Origin: Ectocarpus siliculosus
Lineage: Eukaryota > Sar > Phaeophyceae > Ectocarpales > Ectocarpaceae
Assembly (NCBI GenBank): GCA_000310025.1
Contig: FN649739.1
Location: 2,378,571-2,420,552 of the forward strand
Reading direction: 5' to 3'
Length of the DNA: 41,982 nucleotides
Position 1 is the stretch's first letter. Every line of letters starts with the position of its first letter. The translations under genes and the position numbers were made by a program. This document shows positions 26,771-39,400 of this stretch, piece by piece. The notes under the pieces were generated by a model. The model ran no database searches and was not told the DNA's origin. It was given only the letters and a program-made list of their open reading frames with translations.

Positions 26771-28259
26771 GCGTACATACTAACTAACGTAATCCTTGAC
26801 GCGGATGACTGCATCGAAAGGGTTGCTCCAACTTGCTCGCCACTATTTGCCAGTCAGTGGCACCCACGGGTTTGCACGGGATAATATTTGTCGCACCATG
26901 TGTGGCTGCTAGCAGAACAGGGTGCATCTTATTGTTGATAGGATGTGGGTCGGTCCCAGGAGGTACCCTTCAGACCCCTACCTTCTTAGAATTGTCTATT
27001 CTGTGTACCCCCTGAGATGAAGTTGGATCCCCACTTCATCTCAGACGCTTGCTGATCGTCTCTCAGCAATAAGAAGCAACTTTCCCATCTCAACGTGGTC
27101 GTGGACAAGATGAGTGTCAACGACAGAACATTCATCTATCTCTAGGACCAAGCTACCGCCCACGGCTTCACCTCCTTTAAACCATACAATGAACGCTGTC
27201 TGTCGTGGGGAAGATGGGGCAGCACAAGGGCAGCAATGAAATATTATGTTGTCTGCTGCTGTAATTTCAAGGCTTGCTCGACAGTTCCAATCTTGCCGAG
27301 GTTTCTACATCATTGTACAGTAGTAGTACATCCTGACAACGCCCGGAGGCCTACCGAAGTCATTGGACAGCACAACATGAGGGCTTGGTCGGAGAGTTGG
27401 TTGGTACAACGCTGTGTGGTACACACACAATCAAGAGCGAGATGGGGGTATCAGTGAGATCGTGACAAAAGTGGGTCTTGTCTTTGCTCGTTGTCAGGGA
27501 CGTCCACAACAACAGGCGAGTTGCATGCTACCTCGAGTTCTTTGACGGCGACGGTCGCACTGCTGGTGGTACAGGACGGTTGTATGTTCGGGATCTACCG
27601 CCGAACACATATATATGCCAACCCACATCAGGGAGGGTAATGTGTGTGTGCGTTCAACACTCAGCATCACCTCAGCATCATTCTTCATCGCAAGTGGGAG
27701 CGTTCCTTTCATCCGGGTTTTGCTTTGAAAACAAGTCAGATCCAGATGATTTGAGCCGATTTTCGGATGTATGGGTTGGGAAAATCAAGACAAAGTGAAG
27801 CGGTTTCAACAATGATCGTATAGAAGTGCGTTTCTGCGGTACCAATCCAAACGAGAACGGGCAGGGAAACGCTGTACAGAACCCTTCCTATAAGCTGCAA
27901 GCTGGGAATGGTCTATTGTCAGGTTTGACGCCGATCAGACCACCCCCTTCCCTACCTATCATCCCGTGACACACCATCGAGGTGCGAGAGTAGCGTACGG
28001 AATGGAACAAAGGACAAAATGGACCACGAAAATCGTAAACGATGTCACGTTCTATCCTTGGCAGCGTCTCCACGAAAACTGTACCTAAATGATTTCAAGG
28101 GCGAACCTTCCCCCTTACGAAAGACAAGTCGCCCCACAAAAACACAACGTCAACGAGCTCTAGTCACAGCAGCAGTGCAGGTGGTGGTGGTAAGGGTCCG
28201 CATTGCGCCGCTAAAAGCAGCAGAGCGAACGTTGCTTGCCCATTGATGTGGCTTAACGT
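26771..28259. other. Spacer downstream of AMT copy 2
   Basis: It contains a perfect 12-bp stem (CTGAGATGAAGT, 27012-27023; ACTTCATCTCAG, 27033-27044) with a 9-nt loop. A plus frame at 27478-27798 (106 codons) has no recognisable domain. Nothing else was identified. Confidence 0.5.
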
Positions 28260-31200
28260 TTAGGCCAGGGTCTTCCTGACCATCTCCGGGTAGGTCTGGC
28301 CACCGTGCTTGGAATCGTCCATACCAATTTGCTGAGCGTAGGCGGGTAGGTGCAGGGGCATGCGGAGGAACGAAAAACAGGACAAAAGAAGGAGAGGGTG
28401 GGGGGGGGGTGTCGTACCGGGTCTGGCAAATAGCACTCCAGACTCATGTACCGATTCCTCAGCTCGTCCATTGATTGATAACATGTAGGGTCGTGTCCTT
28501 AATTGTGATGGGACTAAGTGCGCCAAGGGTATACATTGCGTGCTAGCAGGTTGTGTGGATGTTTTGTCCTGCCTCATGAAGCCTAAACCTTCGCAGCATT
28601 AGGGGTAGTATTTCGCTTGTGAAGCCCCCCCCCCCGCAACAATGACTCGGTGGTGAGTACGCCAACCTCTGGGGAGATACTGACATCCTTGACGGGCTAT
28701 GCTAATTATCCAAATAGTACCATAATAAACAGCGAATGATACAAACATCGAAATCAAGGGCTCTCGCGTGTGGTTTTTCAACACGCGCGCACATCCTCTC
28801 ACCTCCACCTCCTGTGAAACGCGGATGCCGATGGTGTACTTGATGCCCAAGAACAGTGCCATGCAGGTGACCACGGTCCACGCAATGAGGGCAAGCAAAA
28901 ACACCAAACCCACCGCGAGGGTGCTGCCATCACCGCCGTAGAAGGCACCGGCGCACTTATCCGCACGCTCGGCGGAATAGACGTTGGCGTCTGAACGACA
29001 TCAAGCGACGATTATGGCATGGCGTGGGGAGTTGCACCAGAGAATCACTCTCGAGAGGGGATGTGTACAGTTCCTACAAGGATCAGATTTATACCGGCGC
29101 GAAGACGATCACCTCAGCGTGCTTCAATGCGGCCTCCTTCCCAGGAATGTAGGGGGGTGGCTACGCACCGAGCCCCAGGTACACAGAGAAGCATGTAGCA
29201 CATGCTGGAGTCTACAAGTTCCATTGTTTTGGCCTCATGTTTTCAAATCTTGTTCCCTCCTCTTCATTGCAAAACTTGCAGAATACCTTGGTGGCGGAAG
29301 CGACACAGGTCGACTTTTCAGATATATGCATAGTTATAAATAGAACAAGTCCAACAGGCCCAGAGTACGTCCTCCACCCAGAAAATGAAAGTTCCGAAGC
29401 AGCTGTATTGAGAGAGATAGAAATCAAGCCAGGGTAAGGCAGACGACACCGCGAGGAAAGTAGGCCCCACAGCCCAAACTCGCAGGGGGAGTCCAAAGAA
29501 CAAAATTCGCTGTAAGGACGAGTACAATGCCACTGCAAGCAAAAGAAAGACACGAAGAACGCTTTCTCGGCCCCCCGCGAAGCCTGTGGGACGTGGACCC
29601 ATGTACACGCGCATGCGGTAGTCGGTAGACCATAGACCCCGCATCCCTACGATGCCGGGATGGGGAGCGAAATGCCGGGTTTTCGCCGGCCCAGGCTACG
29701 TTTCACGAGGACGAACCAGGAGTTGGTCATCTTCCTTGCGCTTGCTGTGCCATGCCTTGGGTTCATAGGGCCTACCGGCTAACGGGACGTTTCGTACTCG
29801 GCAGACACGATAGTCAAATGCTTCAAGTACGGCAAGGGACTTCGGTCTTTTGCGCGCTCGTACAAAGCAGGCGCGCCACATACAGCGCACTCCAGGTGGA
29901 AAAGTTCCAGATAGAGTACGTACAGTAGTTCAAAAGTATTATTGCTCTAGGGTGTTCCAACGATCCATATTCTTCAGCGAAAAATCCAACAGGGTCCGCG
30001 GGGCGGTCATCATTGGGTTTTAGAGGGACCAGACCAGACCAGACCAGACCAGACCATTTCCATACACGACGGGGCCTTGCTGTGAGCAACTCAACAACTC
30101 TGACGGAAAAAAATTGGCGACGTTTCACGATCAAAGTAAGCGCCGTCCCACGTCCCACGCGCTATGTATGCCGGGGAGCGTCGGGTTTGCATTGTATCCA
30201 ACCTGCAACGCGCCAAAGAAACCCATCGTTCATGTATGGGTGGGTCGACGTAGCAGGTGAATTTCCGGGAGTTTTGTTCGACAAGGCGTTCTTGTGTTTT
30301 GCGTAAATTGATTGATAGATTAGGCAATGGTTGCTTGATGTTGATGTAAGTAATGTTGATCTTCAGCAGAACAAAGTCTACATGGACCGTACACGAAAAA
30401 ATATAATGAACTAATGAACGAGTTCCTGGACAGTTGACAGTTTGATATCGACAGCTTTAGTTTTTCACTCTACGACTTCGGGCAATGAATTGATTCATGC
30501 TTGGTTTTTGGCTCTGGTAAACTCTACGATTCGATACAAACCGCACATGCGGGAAACACTTGGGAGAAAGAAAATTGCGAGGTCGGAAATAGTCACGGGC
30601 TCAACAAAGGCTCCTGTATGAGGGGAAGATGTTCGGTTTACATTCTCTGGGTAGCCCCCCGCTGCATTGTCCGCTGTTTTTCGAGAATGGACGCGCATCC
30701 GGGTACGCAACATGCTACATATGTCTACAACTTCAACTTATTTGGTGGTAGGAAATAAGGGCGGACGCCGGGAGAACAAACGTTTGAAGCTCATCTGTTT
30801 ATCCACCCTTCAGCCAGTGAGACAGACCGTCCGCCCACCTGACCGGTTGTCCTGCCATCGTTTTCAAGTAAGGTACTCACAGTTGTCCTTGGTCGCGAAG
30901 AGGGAAACAGCGATGACGCCCCAGACGCCGCAGAAGAAGTGGATAGGGACGGCGTCTACGACGTCGTCGATCTGATCAGCCAGCCGGGTGTTGCCCCGAG
31001 CCGTCGTCGTCCTCGTAGTCGGCGTAGTTGCCGTTGTTCCGCCAGAAAGGAACAGACGTGCGTGAGTTCATCTCTTGCAGGCAGGGGTTTGATACCGCGG
31101 CCACAGTTATGTATGTCGCTGTGCTTCGGTGGCGTCGCACCGGGAAGCTATGGCGACGCTTTTCTCTCACCCTCCGGATGGTTGAAGGCCAACTTGGCTG

Positions 31201-34200
31201 TGATATCCCCCCAACACTCCGTTGTCAAGCAAGTGCATGTATATGCGTACAAGTAACAGGCGCACACGTCTCCTATCCCGGCTAAACAAGGATGGAACCC
31301 TATTGGCTTCACTGACGCACTCTATTCTCGGCGAGAATCCGAGATCTTCCAACAATCAGCGTCCCCCAACAAAAGATCGAGCGATGTCAATGTGGTACCC
31401 GGCGAAGGCAGCTGCAACCGACTGAAAATGAAGGAGCACCGGCCGGGGCGGAGGTTATGAAACATTTTTTCTTAATAGGTCCACCATCGTGGTAGTAGGC
31501 TGTTCCACGCGCACGGCCAGCGATCAAGAGTTCAAAAACCACTAACCTGGAGCTTCAACATCAGCTTGGAGGAGTACGTGTACACGAAGGCGGCTACGAT
31601 GCCGATCACCATCGCGGCCTCGGGCTCGCAGGTGGAGCAGCCCGCGGTGATTCCCACGAGACCGGCGAGGAGGCCGTTGTTGGCGGCCCCACTGTCCCAG
31701 TACCCGAGCCTGACCTTGCCGATGACGGAGTTGGTGATGGCGCCGAACGCGGCGGAGATGGTGGTGATCACCATGACCTTGGCGGCGATAGTAGCGCCTC
31801 CGCCGGAAAGGGTAAGGGTACTGATGTGTCGGGGGTTGGAGGCGCGGGGCAGTCGGGCGCGGGTGGGGGAAGAACGTAGTGCCTACAATAGTAATCCATC
31901 GTTAGGGAAGAACAGAGAGATGGGCGATAAAACCGCTCCTATTTTCGGAGGAGAAAGCGGAATCTCTGCCAGATATTGGGCGAGGGTATCTGCCGTCTGA
32001 ACCCTCCTATCTCCATCTCTGGAGGCCCCGCGGAAGAGAACAAGCGTACCCAGCGGGTGGAGCGAAGGGAGTGTTCGTGAACACTCAGCATGATGCTCAG
32101 CATGAGGCGATGATATGAGGATGGGTTTTCAAAACACAGGCCTCGTTTCGAACACACCGCACCAGGCGCCGGTCAAATATTATTTCACCACTTGCAGAAA
32201 CTGCATAGCGAAGAAGCACGTGACGGCGGACTAAGTCTGCGTCTACACCACACAGAGGCTGCCTAGTGTACATTCGCGCCGCACCTGACGCCGTTGAAGC
32301 CGTACCATCCCCACCAAAGGATAAGGATGCCAAGCGTCTGGTGCGGGGATGTGATGTATCAGTGCACAGGCAGCCAGGGAAACAAGCATACCAACGAGTG
32401 ATTGAGGTGCATTGCTACTGAACGCCACGGTAGAGAACCCTAGACAGACACTAACTCGGCGGGCGGGGGGTATACGCGGGATTGTTATCTTTATATATAA
32501 AATCCGAGCATTCGCGAGAAATCAAACACAGTAACAACCAAGAGCGTCGGGAGCTTGCAACTACTGAGTAGAACAAATTCGTGCAGCGGCGTGCAACGGT
32601 GTTTATAGTCGCCGTGGTTCGCCCGCTGCCGCCGAATGAACCCGAGACCCAGCGAAGCAAACTCTCCCCAACGGTGATAACCCAACCAACAAACGAAGAC
32701 AGACACCGTGCAGGAGACTTTTCAAACGACCAGTGTTGATACCAACGATGGAAATTCTTCAAAACAAAGCACCCTCCATTTAATGATGAGAATAACGCGA
32801 TGCTTCAACCCCAAGGATGTACGAAATAGTGGGGAAAACGCTTCTTACATCGTGTCGGGCGGCCGCCAAACGCACACAAACAAAAACAAGTCGTTTCCAG
32901 ATACCGAAAAGGTCAGCAGTTGAGACACAGCGGCCTGAGAAGTAGATCAAGCTCAGGCTGTCTGGAATAACATGGAGCATTGGTTAAGAAACACAAGCAA
33001 GGCAGCAGTAGCCTCTGCACGGCGACGACGACGACGACAGAACAAAAACGATCTCCGATCCAACTCTACCGCTTGCACCTGTCCCAAAAACGAACACTGA
33101 TCGCAAGCACTCCGCCGACCACACCTGAAGCAGGGCGGATTGCTGGGGCAACGAGTTGGCCGTCCCGTCGGAATTGAAGCGGCCGGCGCGGGGGCCCACC
33201 ACAATGCACGCGCAGAGGGCCGCGAGACCCCCCAGGCCGTGAACCACGCCCGACCCAGCGAAGTCGAGCAAGCCGCAGCCGAAGAGCAGATCGTCTTCCC
33301 CGACGAATGCGGAGGCCCAGCCGCCGGCCCAGGCCCAGTGCACGACGACCGGGTAGATGAAAGAGGTGGCGCGATGGAGTAAACGATGTAGGCGTTAAAG
33401 TCGATGCGCTCGGCCACGGCCCCGGAGACCATGGTGGACGTTGTGGCCGCGAAGGTCCACTGGAACACCCATATTGCGTACTCGTAGCCGTTGGTGAGGG
33501 TGGCGTTGCCGTCGGCATCGACGACTTCGAAGGCGGAGCCCTTAAGGGCGAAGTAAGTCTCGGTGCCGATGAAGCGTCCTGCCGTGGAGGGGTTGAAAAA
33601 GCAGGTCGTTCCCATTGTTCTTGGGGAAAGAGTGTGTCTCGAGTGCGTGTGTGAGAGGGAGAGACAGAATTACCTGCGCCCCGAGACTGAGCGACAGCGA
33701 CAGAGACGGATACAGAGAGCGCTACTTTGCAGTGTTGCGTTGTTACCCCCAGGTACTCTTGGATCTGGGGATCGTGAACAAACACTACGTGGTGGGTGGC
33801 GAGTCAACATATTGTTTCGGACAGGAACACGAACTGACAACGCACGCCAAATAAGACACACGGATCACACAGCGAGCTATACTTGCCCCAGTCCTCTCCG
33901 AAGGCTATCCCGTGGCCCACTAGCCACCAGCAGAAAGCACCGATGCAGGCGTCGCCGATGTTCTTGATGAGTATGTTCCTGGTGTTCTTGATGGACACGG
34001 AACCCACCTGTTGGTATGGGAGCGGCACCTTGTTGTTTGGCGACCTTCCGTGTCCCCCCTTTGGCTCTACTGTAGTTATAATTGGATATCATGCTCGTCC
34101 TAGGTCGTGATGCTCTCCTCCACACAGCAAGCAGGCGATTCCGTTTGTCCTACTGCTGTTTCTGTGTCTCACTCGATCTTGAGAAAGCTGGATAGCGAAC

Positions 34201-35267
34201 AAAACACTACTGTAGACGTAAACAACATGACGTACGCATGCGGCAGTGATATCCGTTTATTCATGCATTCACACCGCATGGAAAGTGGCATAGCGGACGC
34301 TTGCCTCTATTGGCAGCGGTGCACAGACATGGTGTTGTCGTCCGGTACTTGTGTGGAATCAACATGTTCGGGGTCCGAAAGCCGAATCTTTGACAGTAGC
34401 GCCGCGCATGTACGGTACCCCACGGTGTCAACACGTGCGTAGTAGCGGGGCGCTAAAAGAAGAGTAATTGGCCAGAAACGGGGCGAACGCCGTCTTCTCG
34501 GAAACTATTTAACGAATACACCAGGGGGGAACGCCCCGCACAGCCCTCGAGAAGCCTCGGTAAAGGGGTGACGGGTTCGAACGGAGAACGAAACATGAGT
34601 GTTGGGCTTACTTGGAGCAGTTTACGACGCACGATGTGGCAGTGCTCTATTGCTCAATGGTGTAAAACATGAGTTCCCTATCCCTTGTAGCTGATGCTTT
34701 TCGTATCCGCGGGCCGAAGCGACATATCGCAGTGCTCCAATTAGATGATGTTCCATGGGCACCGCGCCCATGTATGTTCACGTTAGGATACACGGCGAAT
34801 GTCGTGTGGCTAGCACCGGAGTCAGCAACACCGCACAGACGGACACCCTGGACCTACCAAAGCTTAGGTTTGCGGGAAGAACGAAAAGACGAGCAACCCA
34901 CAACGCAATCGCTTCGCTCACCTTTTTGACCTGAATCCACCGGACGCAATCCTAGAAACAATCAGGGCAAAGCTGGCGAGACGGGCCAGATTGCGCGCAG
35001 CGCGTCCCATGTTACTTTAAAAGAAGGTTAGGGTGTGCTTGCCCCTGATTCTGGCCTATAGATCCCGTGCACACAGAATATCAACTAAGCCGCAAGCAAG
35101 GAGTTGCGAGACCGTCGAGACAGTTTCTCCAAGGAGGCGTGATTGGCTTAAATGTCCATGTGCTCCCGGACACGATTTGTGCATGCCATGTTCATTGCAA
35201 GGCCTACTGTAGCGACTGTGTCATCGTGTCATCCTCACCTCGAGCATTATAAACCCGAGTTGAATCA
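28260..35267 (-). CDS. AMT: Ammonium transporter, copy 2 (first exon not found, frameshifted)
   Basis: Tandem paralogue of the 17-22 kb transporter. Exons (minus): 35267-35239 (29-nt microexon), 34007-33887, 33578-33125, 32337-32285, 31820-31547, 30971-30881, 28990-28803 and 28331-28260. It keeps the pore features: HWAWAGG, first histidine in DFAGSGVVHGLGG, WYGFNGVST, second histidine in DAVPIHFFCGVWG, and the tail GMDDSKHGGQTYPEM. The microexon and the 121- and 188-nt exons match copy 1 in length and phase. Oddities: the intron after 33887 starts GCAAGT instead of GT. One base is missing near 33369-33375, so YIVYSIA runs out of frame before SFIYPVVV-like sequence resumes. Three introns interrupt the part that is one exon in copy 1. 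The exon encoding TM1 was not found up to 41982. It could be a decaying gene, or an intact one with a sequencing error and a distant first exon. Confidence 0.9.
29608..29697. repeat. Dispersed repeat related to 41047-41131
   Basis: Aligns over about 85-90 bp with 41047-41131 in the same orientation: GCATGCGGTAGTCGGTAGAC with GCATGCCGTAGTCGTTTGAC, then CGCATCCCTAC, GCCGGGA, and CCAGGCT at the end. On the minus strand both read as similar peptides (GMRGLWSTDYRM and GMRGQWSNDYGM), so the repeat may derive from a coding element. Confidence 0.7.
30027..30056 (+). repeat. (GACCA)6 microsatellite
   Basis: Six perfect pentamer units in the AMT copy 2 intron. Confidence 0.97.
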
Positions 35268-36421
35268 CTGAACTCGCCACCAGGTGCGATGAGACATACA
35301 CAGATCCAGAGCCGTCAAGCGTAGCAGTACCACACATGTCCAACGGAGGTTGGGCAGCAGAGCAGAGCAGAGCACAAATAGTGGACAACGAAAGAAAGCG
35401 GGCGGCAGCGTCGTCGAAGTCCGATGAGTGATGAAATCGGCAGCAGACATCCTCCAACAGATCAGAACGAAACCGAAGGGTTGTCTGTCGCCTAAAGTTG
35501 GCTGAACCCGTTCCGCGATACAGAAAGCATACAAATGAAAGCTTGGTGGCAGAGGAAATCCGGGTTGGCCCCTCTCCAGGCCTTCTGACAAAGGGAGGTA
35601 AGTCAATGGGGTTCGTGAAAACTAACCTTGTTGCGACGTCAAAGCAATTCGTGAAAACTACCGTGTTGCAACGCCAAAGCAAATAGATGGCGTGACGAGA
35701 AAACAATGTCGCCAGTACTTCCGCAAAACAGGCGCCAGGCCCATGTCGACATTTAGCATGCATCTATGCCACGTGCGCAAATGCTTTTGCGTGACAACTG
35801 TTAAAACTTCACCCCACTGCGTGGAGCTGGGACGGCAAACATGGTTAGGAGCGTCGGGGTGTGGTCTTGGAAACTTTAAGGTGGGGATGGGAAGGAGCGA
35901 TGTAGTGCCTTTGCTCAACAGGTGCACCTGACATATTGTGTTGGCACTGGGAACGCAACCACGGACACTTTGCCCGATGCCTAGGTTTGGATTCTTGCCT
36001 GTCGCCTTTGTAGGTTTCATGTGGTAGTAGGTGTAACGTCGGGTTCTGAAGCGGGCATCACTTATGTGTGTTACAGTGTTGATTGACGTTTCGACTTGAT
36101 GACGTAAGCGTTCCTCCATGTCGTTTTTTCTGCCAAGCTCGCAAGTGGTGACTCTACCCGAATCGTTCGTCGTGTGGTCCACGGTTTCGGTGTCGTGTTG
36201 CCGCCGCCCTAAAGGGAGCAACCCCTAAAAGTTTTCTCAACTGCAATTGCACTCGTCATCGTCACGTACGTGTGCTAGTATGGAAGAATGTGGTGGTTAT
36301 CCGCAATCGGAAAGTTTGAACAACACTAGCGTCAAACGACGCAGTTTTCCCGCCTGTCGTCCTGTCGTCCAATCCTACGCCAAAGGGCGGGGCGACAGAA
36401 GTAGGGCATTTACTCTGTCAT
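35268..36421. other. Region upstream of the AMT copy 2 microexon
   Basis: Where the first exon of AMT copy 2 would be expected if the gene were compact. I searched the minus strand for an FWLLFGA-like TM1 motif and found none. No other feature was recognised. Confidence 0.4.
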
Positions 36422-36699
36422 TGTTGTCTCTCGTGCGTGTGTGTCTTTTTTGTTAGCATCGGCCGCGCTAACCAATTGGTAGGAAATTTCGAAATTTCCC
36501 GATACTTGTAAGGAAGGGTTAGCTGGGGGAGCGTGAAAGAAAGCGTTGTCCTCTCTTGTATGTGTGTCTATCTTGTTGCAGCATCGGCTGCGCCAACCAA
36601 AAAGAAATTTCCCGACATTTGTGAAGACAAAGAAAGGTCATCCGAAACACACACCGAAGGCACAAGACGTAAGGGGTAGCTGGGGGAGCGTGAAAGAAA
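36422..36699. repeat. Degenerate tandem duplication (2 units)
   Basis: Unit 1 (36422-36542) and unit 2 (36546-36699) share, in order, TGTGTGTCT, AGCATCGGC(C/T)GCGC, AACCAA, GAAATTTCCCGA, ACTTGT/CATTTGT, and TAGCTGGGGGAGCGTGAAAG. Unit 2 has an insertion before the last block. No coding sense. Confidence 0.8.
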
Positions 36700-37140
36700 T
36701 CCACAACATGCTGCTATTGGACCACCTGGCTGGGCGACCGGCCCACAGCAGTACAAATACAGGTCTTTTTCCGTACCTTGGCGGTGTCAACCTTATATAC
36801 TACATGCTGGATTACTCTCATCAGTCGTAGCAGGAAATTCTAGCGAGGGCGGTCCAGAAGAATTATTATTTTGTAGCCTAGCCTACGTAGTACATGGTAA
36901 ACACACGCGAGTTTGGCAAAAACGAACGAAACTGCTACCAGTAAGTAACTGTGGTTTGAAGGACTAGGAGGGAACGATGCATGCATGCGGCCACCTCTCG
37001 GACTAGAGGATGTGGAATGCTGCTCCGGAGAACAAGCAAGAAGAAACTGTCTTCGAAGAAGAAACGGCCGTCACGTGCATATAATATGCATAGCAGAGTA
37101 AACTACCGTACGTCAAGCTTTTTTAACCCTTGGATCGGGG
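36700..37140. other. Spacer, nothing recognised
   Basis: No gene, RNA or repeat was recognised on either strand here. Confidence 0.4.
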
Positions 37141-37162
37141 TGTGTGTGTGTGTGTGTGTGTG
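37141..37162 (+). repeat. (TG)11 microsatellite
   Basis: Eleven TG units directly next to the 3' end of the inverted SINE copy, possibly grown from its tail. Confidence 0.95.
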
Positions 37163-37176
37163 TTTTGGTCCTATTT

Positions 37177-37580
37177 ATTATGGCGACAGTCCCCCCATGT
37201 TTCGTGGTGAGACGTGTACTTCACTTTTCAGCGTATGTAGAGTACAGTAGTGCACTTTTCAGTGTATTTTTTCGTACAACTACAACCATGCAGGGTCACA
37301 CAGGAGGGCGTAAACACCAGTGCTTTTTTCTTCTTATTTATTTTCATCCCCCACCTTCCTCCTGCGGCGCGTGCTGAATTTTATTTTTATCGCGAGAAGG
37401 GTTCAGCCGTCCCTTTCCCTCGTCAACGGTGCTAACGTCGAAGTTTGGTACTCACGAGAGCTTTCCAGCTACATTTCTCTTTCACCCGCAAATTTTGAAT
37501 TTTTTTCACCCCATGGGGATTCGGACTCACGACCTCTGCACTAGCGGTTTACGAGGATACCACTAAACCACCGGGGCGAC
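37177..37580 (-). mobile_element. tRNA-headed SINE, type-1 tail (copy E)
   Basis: Full-length inverse partner of copy A. On the minus strand it reads GTCGCCCCGGTGGTTTAGTG, a B box GAGTCCGAATCCCCATGGGG, a central block with CCCTTCTCGCGAT-like sequence and TGTGTGACCCTGCATG, then the type-1 tail ending GGGACTGTCGCCATAATA. Its length is close to that of copy A, which supports these as true element boundaries. Confidence 0.87.
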
Positions 37581-39063
37581 CGGCTTGGGTACACCATTTC
37601 TTTGCGAAGAGAGGTACAGCAGGTGGCCCAAAATAATAGCGGCATGTAGGGGCAAGGCAAAAATTCCGCAATAATTGCCGCTATTCCACTGCAGCATGCA
37701 GCGCAATATTGCCGCTATTGGGAGAGTTGAAAATATTGATTGCCGTTATAACAATTGCGGAGAAAGGGTATTTTGATGTTCATTGCTAAATGACAGCACA
37801 GGGGGCGCATCTGTATCTACTATGTACATATTTTCCTAGAGGAAAACATGCCATGATCCCCCATACCCCTTCTCTGACAGATGTGAGTGACAAGCGGGGC
37901 AGGATGGGTGGTGGGCGGACGCCACAGCGCCCACGTGTGGGGTACTTGGATACGCCTTGGATACATATCACAGACCACGTATGTATGTATGTATCCCAGG
38001 AGGGACCACAAGATCCGATCTGGAGAGTATACGTTGTGGGGGGTATAAGATACAGTTCGGGTCCAAGTGCGGGGCCCCTCTTGAGAAAGCCCGAGAGCCC
38101 TCGTTTTCGTCCACTGAATGCGTGCTGGAACACCGATCGATGTGTATTATCGGTCTCATGTCATCTACGTCGGTCCTACTTGGGTGGGTAATGCCGTAGC
38201 CTCCGTGGGAAGGCGCGGGGACCACAAACAATACATCAATACAACGCTCCCCTTCGGGATGTAGGTGCAATGGCCTCCCGGGGGCGACGCAAGAGGAAAT
38301 GGAAATTAATTATGGGGTTGTATCGTAGCGTGCGGTGGTGCTGGTGGCCGTATAATATATCGCACGTATCATCGGACGATGGAGGCGGGTACGGTTGACC
38401 GATGAGTGTAATTTTGATGTTAATGTTGTACAACTGTTGGGCAGCTACACTCTCTATTCCCGTTCCGTAGGTGGTTGGGTTTGCCATGAGTTGAAGGTAG
38501 TGTGCGACACTTTGATAGGTTTGCTGAGGATGACCGGCTATTTGAACGTGTTCTGAATTTATTCCCGCTGAGATGCTCTAGAAGAAGGTATTTTGACGTG
38601 AGCCTGGGATGGGGATATGAAGGTTGTTCGTTATGTGGTCGATGAGTTGCCCTCGGACCGAAGAGTGCATGCTAGGATCATGGAAGACGCGACGGGCGAT
38701 ACATCACAGTAGGCATGCACCATCACCAATCAATTTCGTCGACAATATGCCAGGACGCGTTGCTGCCAGAGCCACTGGAAGGGTTATTGCCGTTGTCATT
38801 CCGTTGTTGCTGCCGTTGTTTTGGTCATCAGGGTCGCCTTGGTTATTGTTATTGTGGCTGTCGTTGGTGCAACCGTGACGACCAGGTAGTTGAATGTCGA
38901 ACACTGGTGGACGTTGCGCACTCTTCTGTGCACCTACCTACTGTACCCCTCTGTTACCCGGGACTGGCGGCATTAGCACTTCATTTCAGCCGCGGCCCCT
39001 GGCGGCTAACCAGCAATAGCGATTCAATCATTAGTTTGCACACGAAACGAACAGAGTTAAGGG
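37581..39063. other. Spacer with AT-rich palindromic patch
   Basis: At about 37633-37765, motifs such as AATAATTGCCGCTATT, AATATTGCCGCTATTG and AACAATTGCGG recur in both orientations, suggesting a small decayed hairpin element. Elsewhere (37766-39063) there are unassigned open frames up to 133 codons, none with a recognisable domain. Confidence 0.45.
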
Positions 39064-39259
39064 CCGGTCTTAACGCAGGAATCAGATCTCGAAATCACAT
39101 TCAGATTTGGTTATAAGACCGGAAGATCCAAAGAACTCTGTTTTTGATTGGCTGAAAAGTTCTTCCGCCGGTCTCCTCTGTAGGACTTAAAAGAGGACGA
39201 CCCAAAACCAAATCGGGATTTGAAAAAAGGTGAAATAATTTAATCAGATCCCGATTTGG
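39064..39259. repeat. Cluster of short hairpins
   Basis: CCGGTCTTA (39064-39072) pairs with TAAGACCGG (39114-39122), and CCAAATCGGGAT (39208-39219) pairs with ATCCCGATTTGG (39248-39259). A 27-bp block at 39080-39106 is exactly repeated, inverted, at 22449-22475. This looks like a small repeat family with hairpin structure rather than coding DNA. Confidence 0.75.
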
Positions 39260-39400
39260 GTGAACCGAAACCAAGTTCGAACATTAGCGGTCTACTCGCA
39301 TGCACGGCGCGTGCCCACCTAGCCCCATCCACACGAACTCCATCCACCGCAGGTGACACCAAGGATGCCAATATGGTTTATTTTTGGGGAAACGGCACAA

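Larger units (their letters stand above)
28991..30880. other. AMT copy 2 intron (1.9 kb)
   Basis: The largest intron of the gene. It holds the dispersed repeat at 29608-29697 and a GACCA array (30027-30056). No other element was recognised. Confidence 0.6.
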
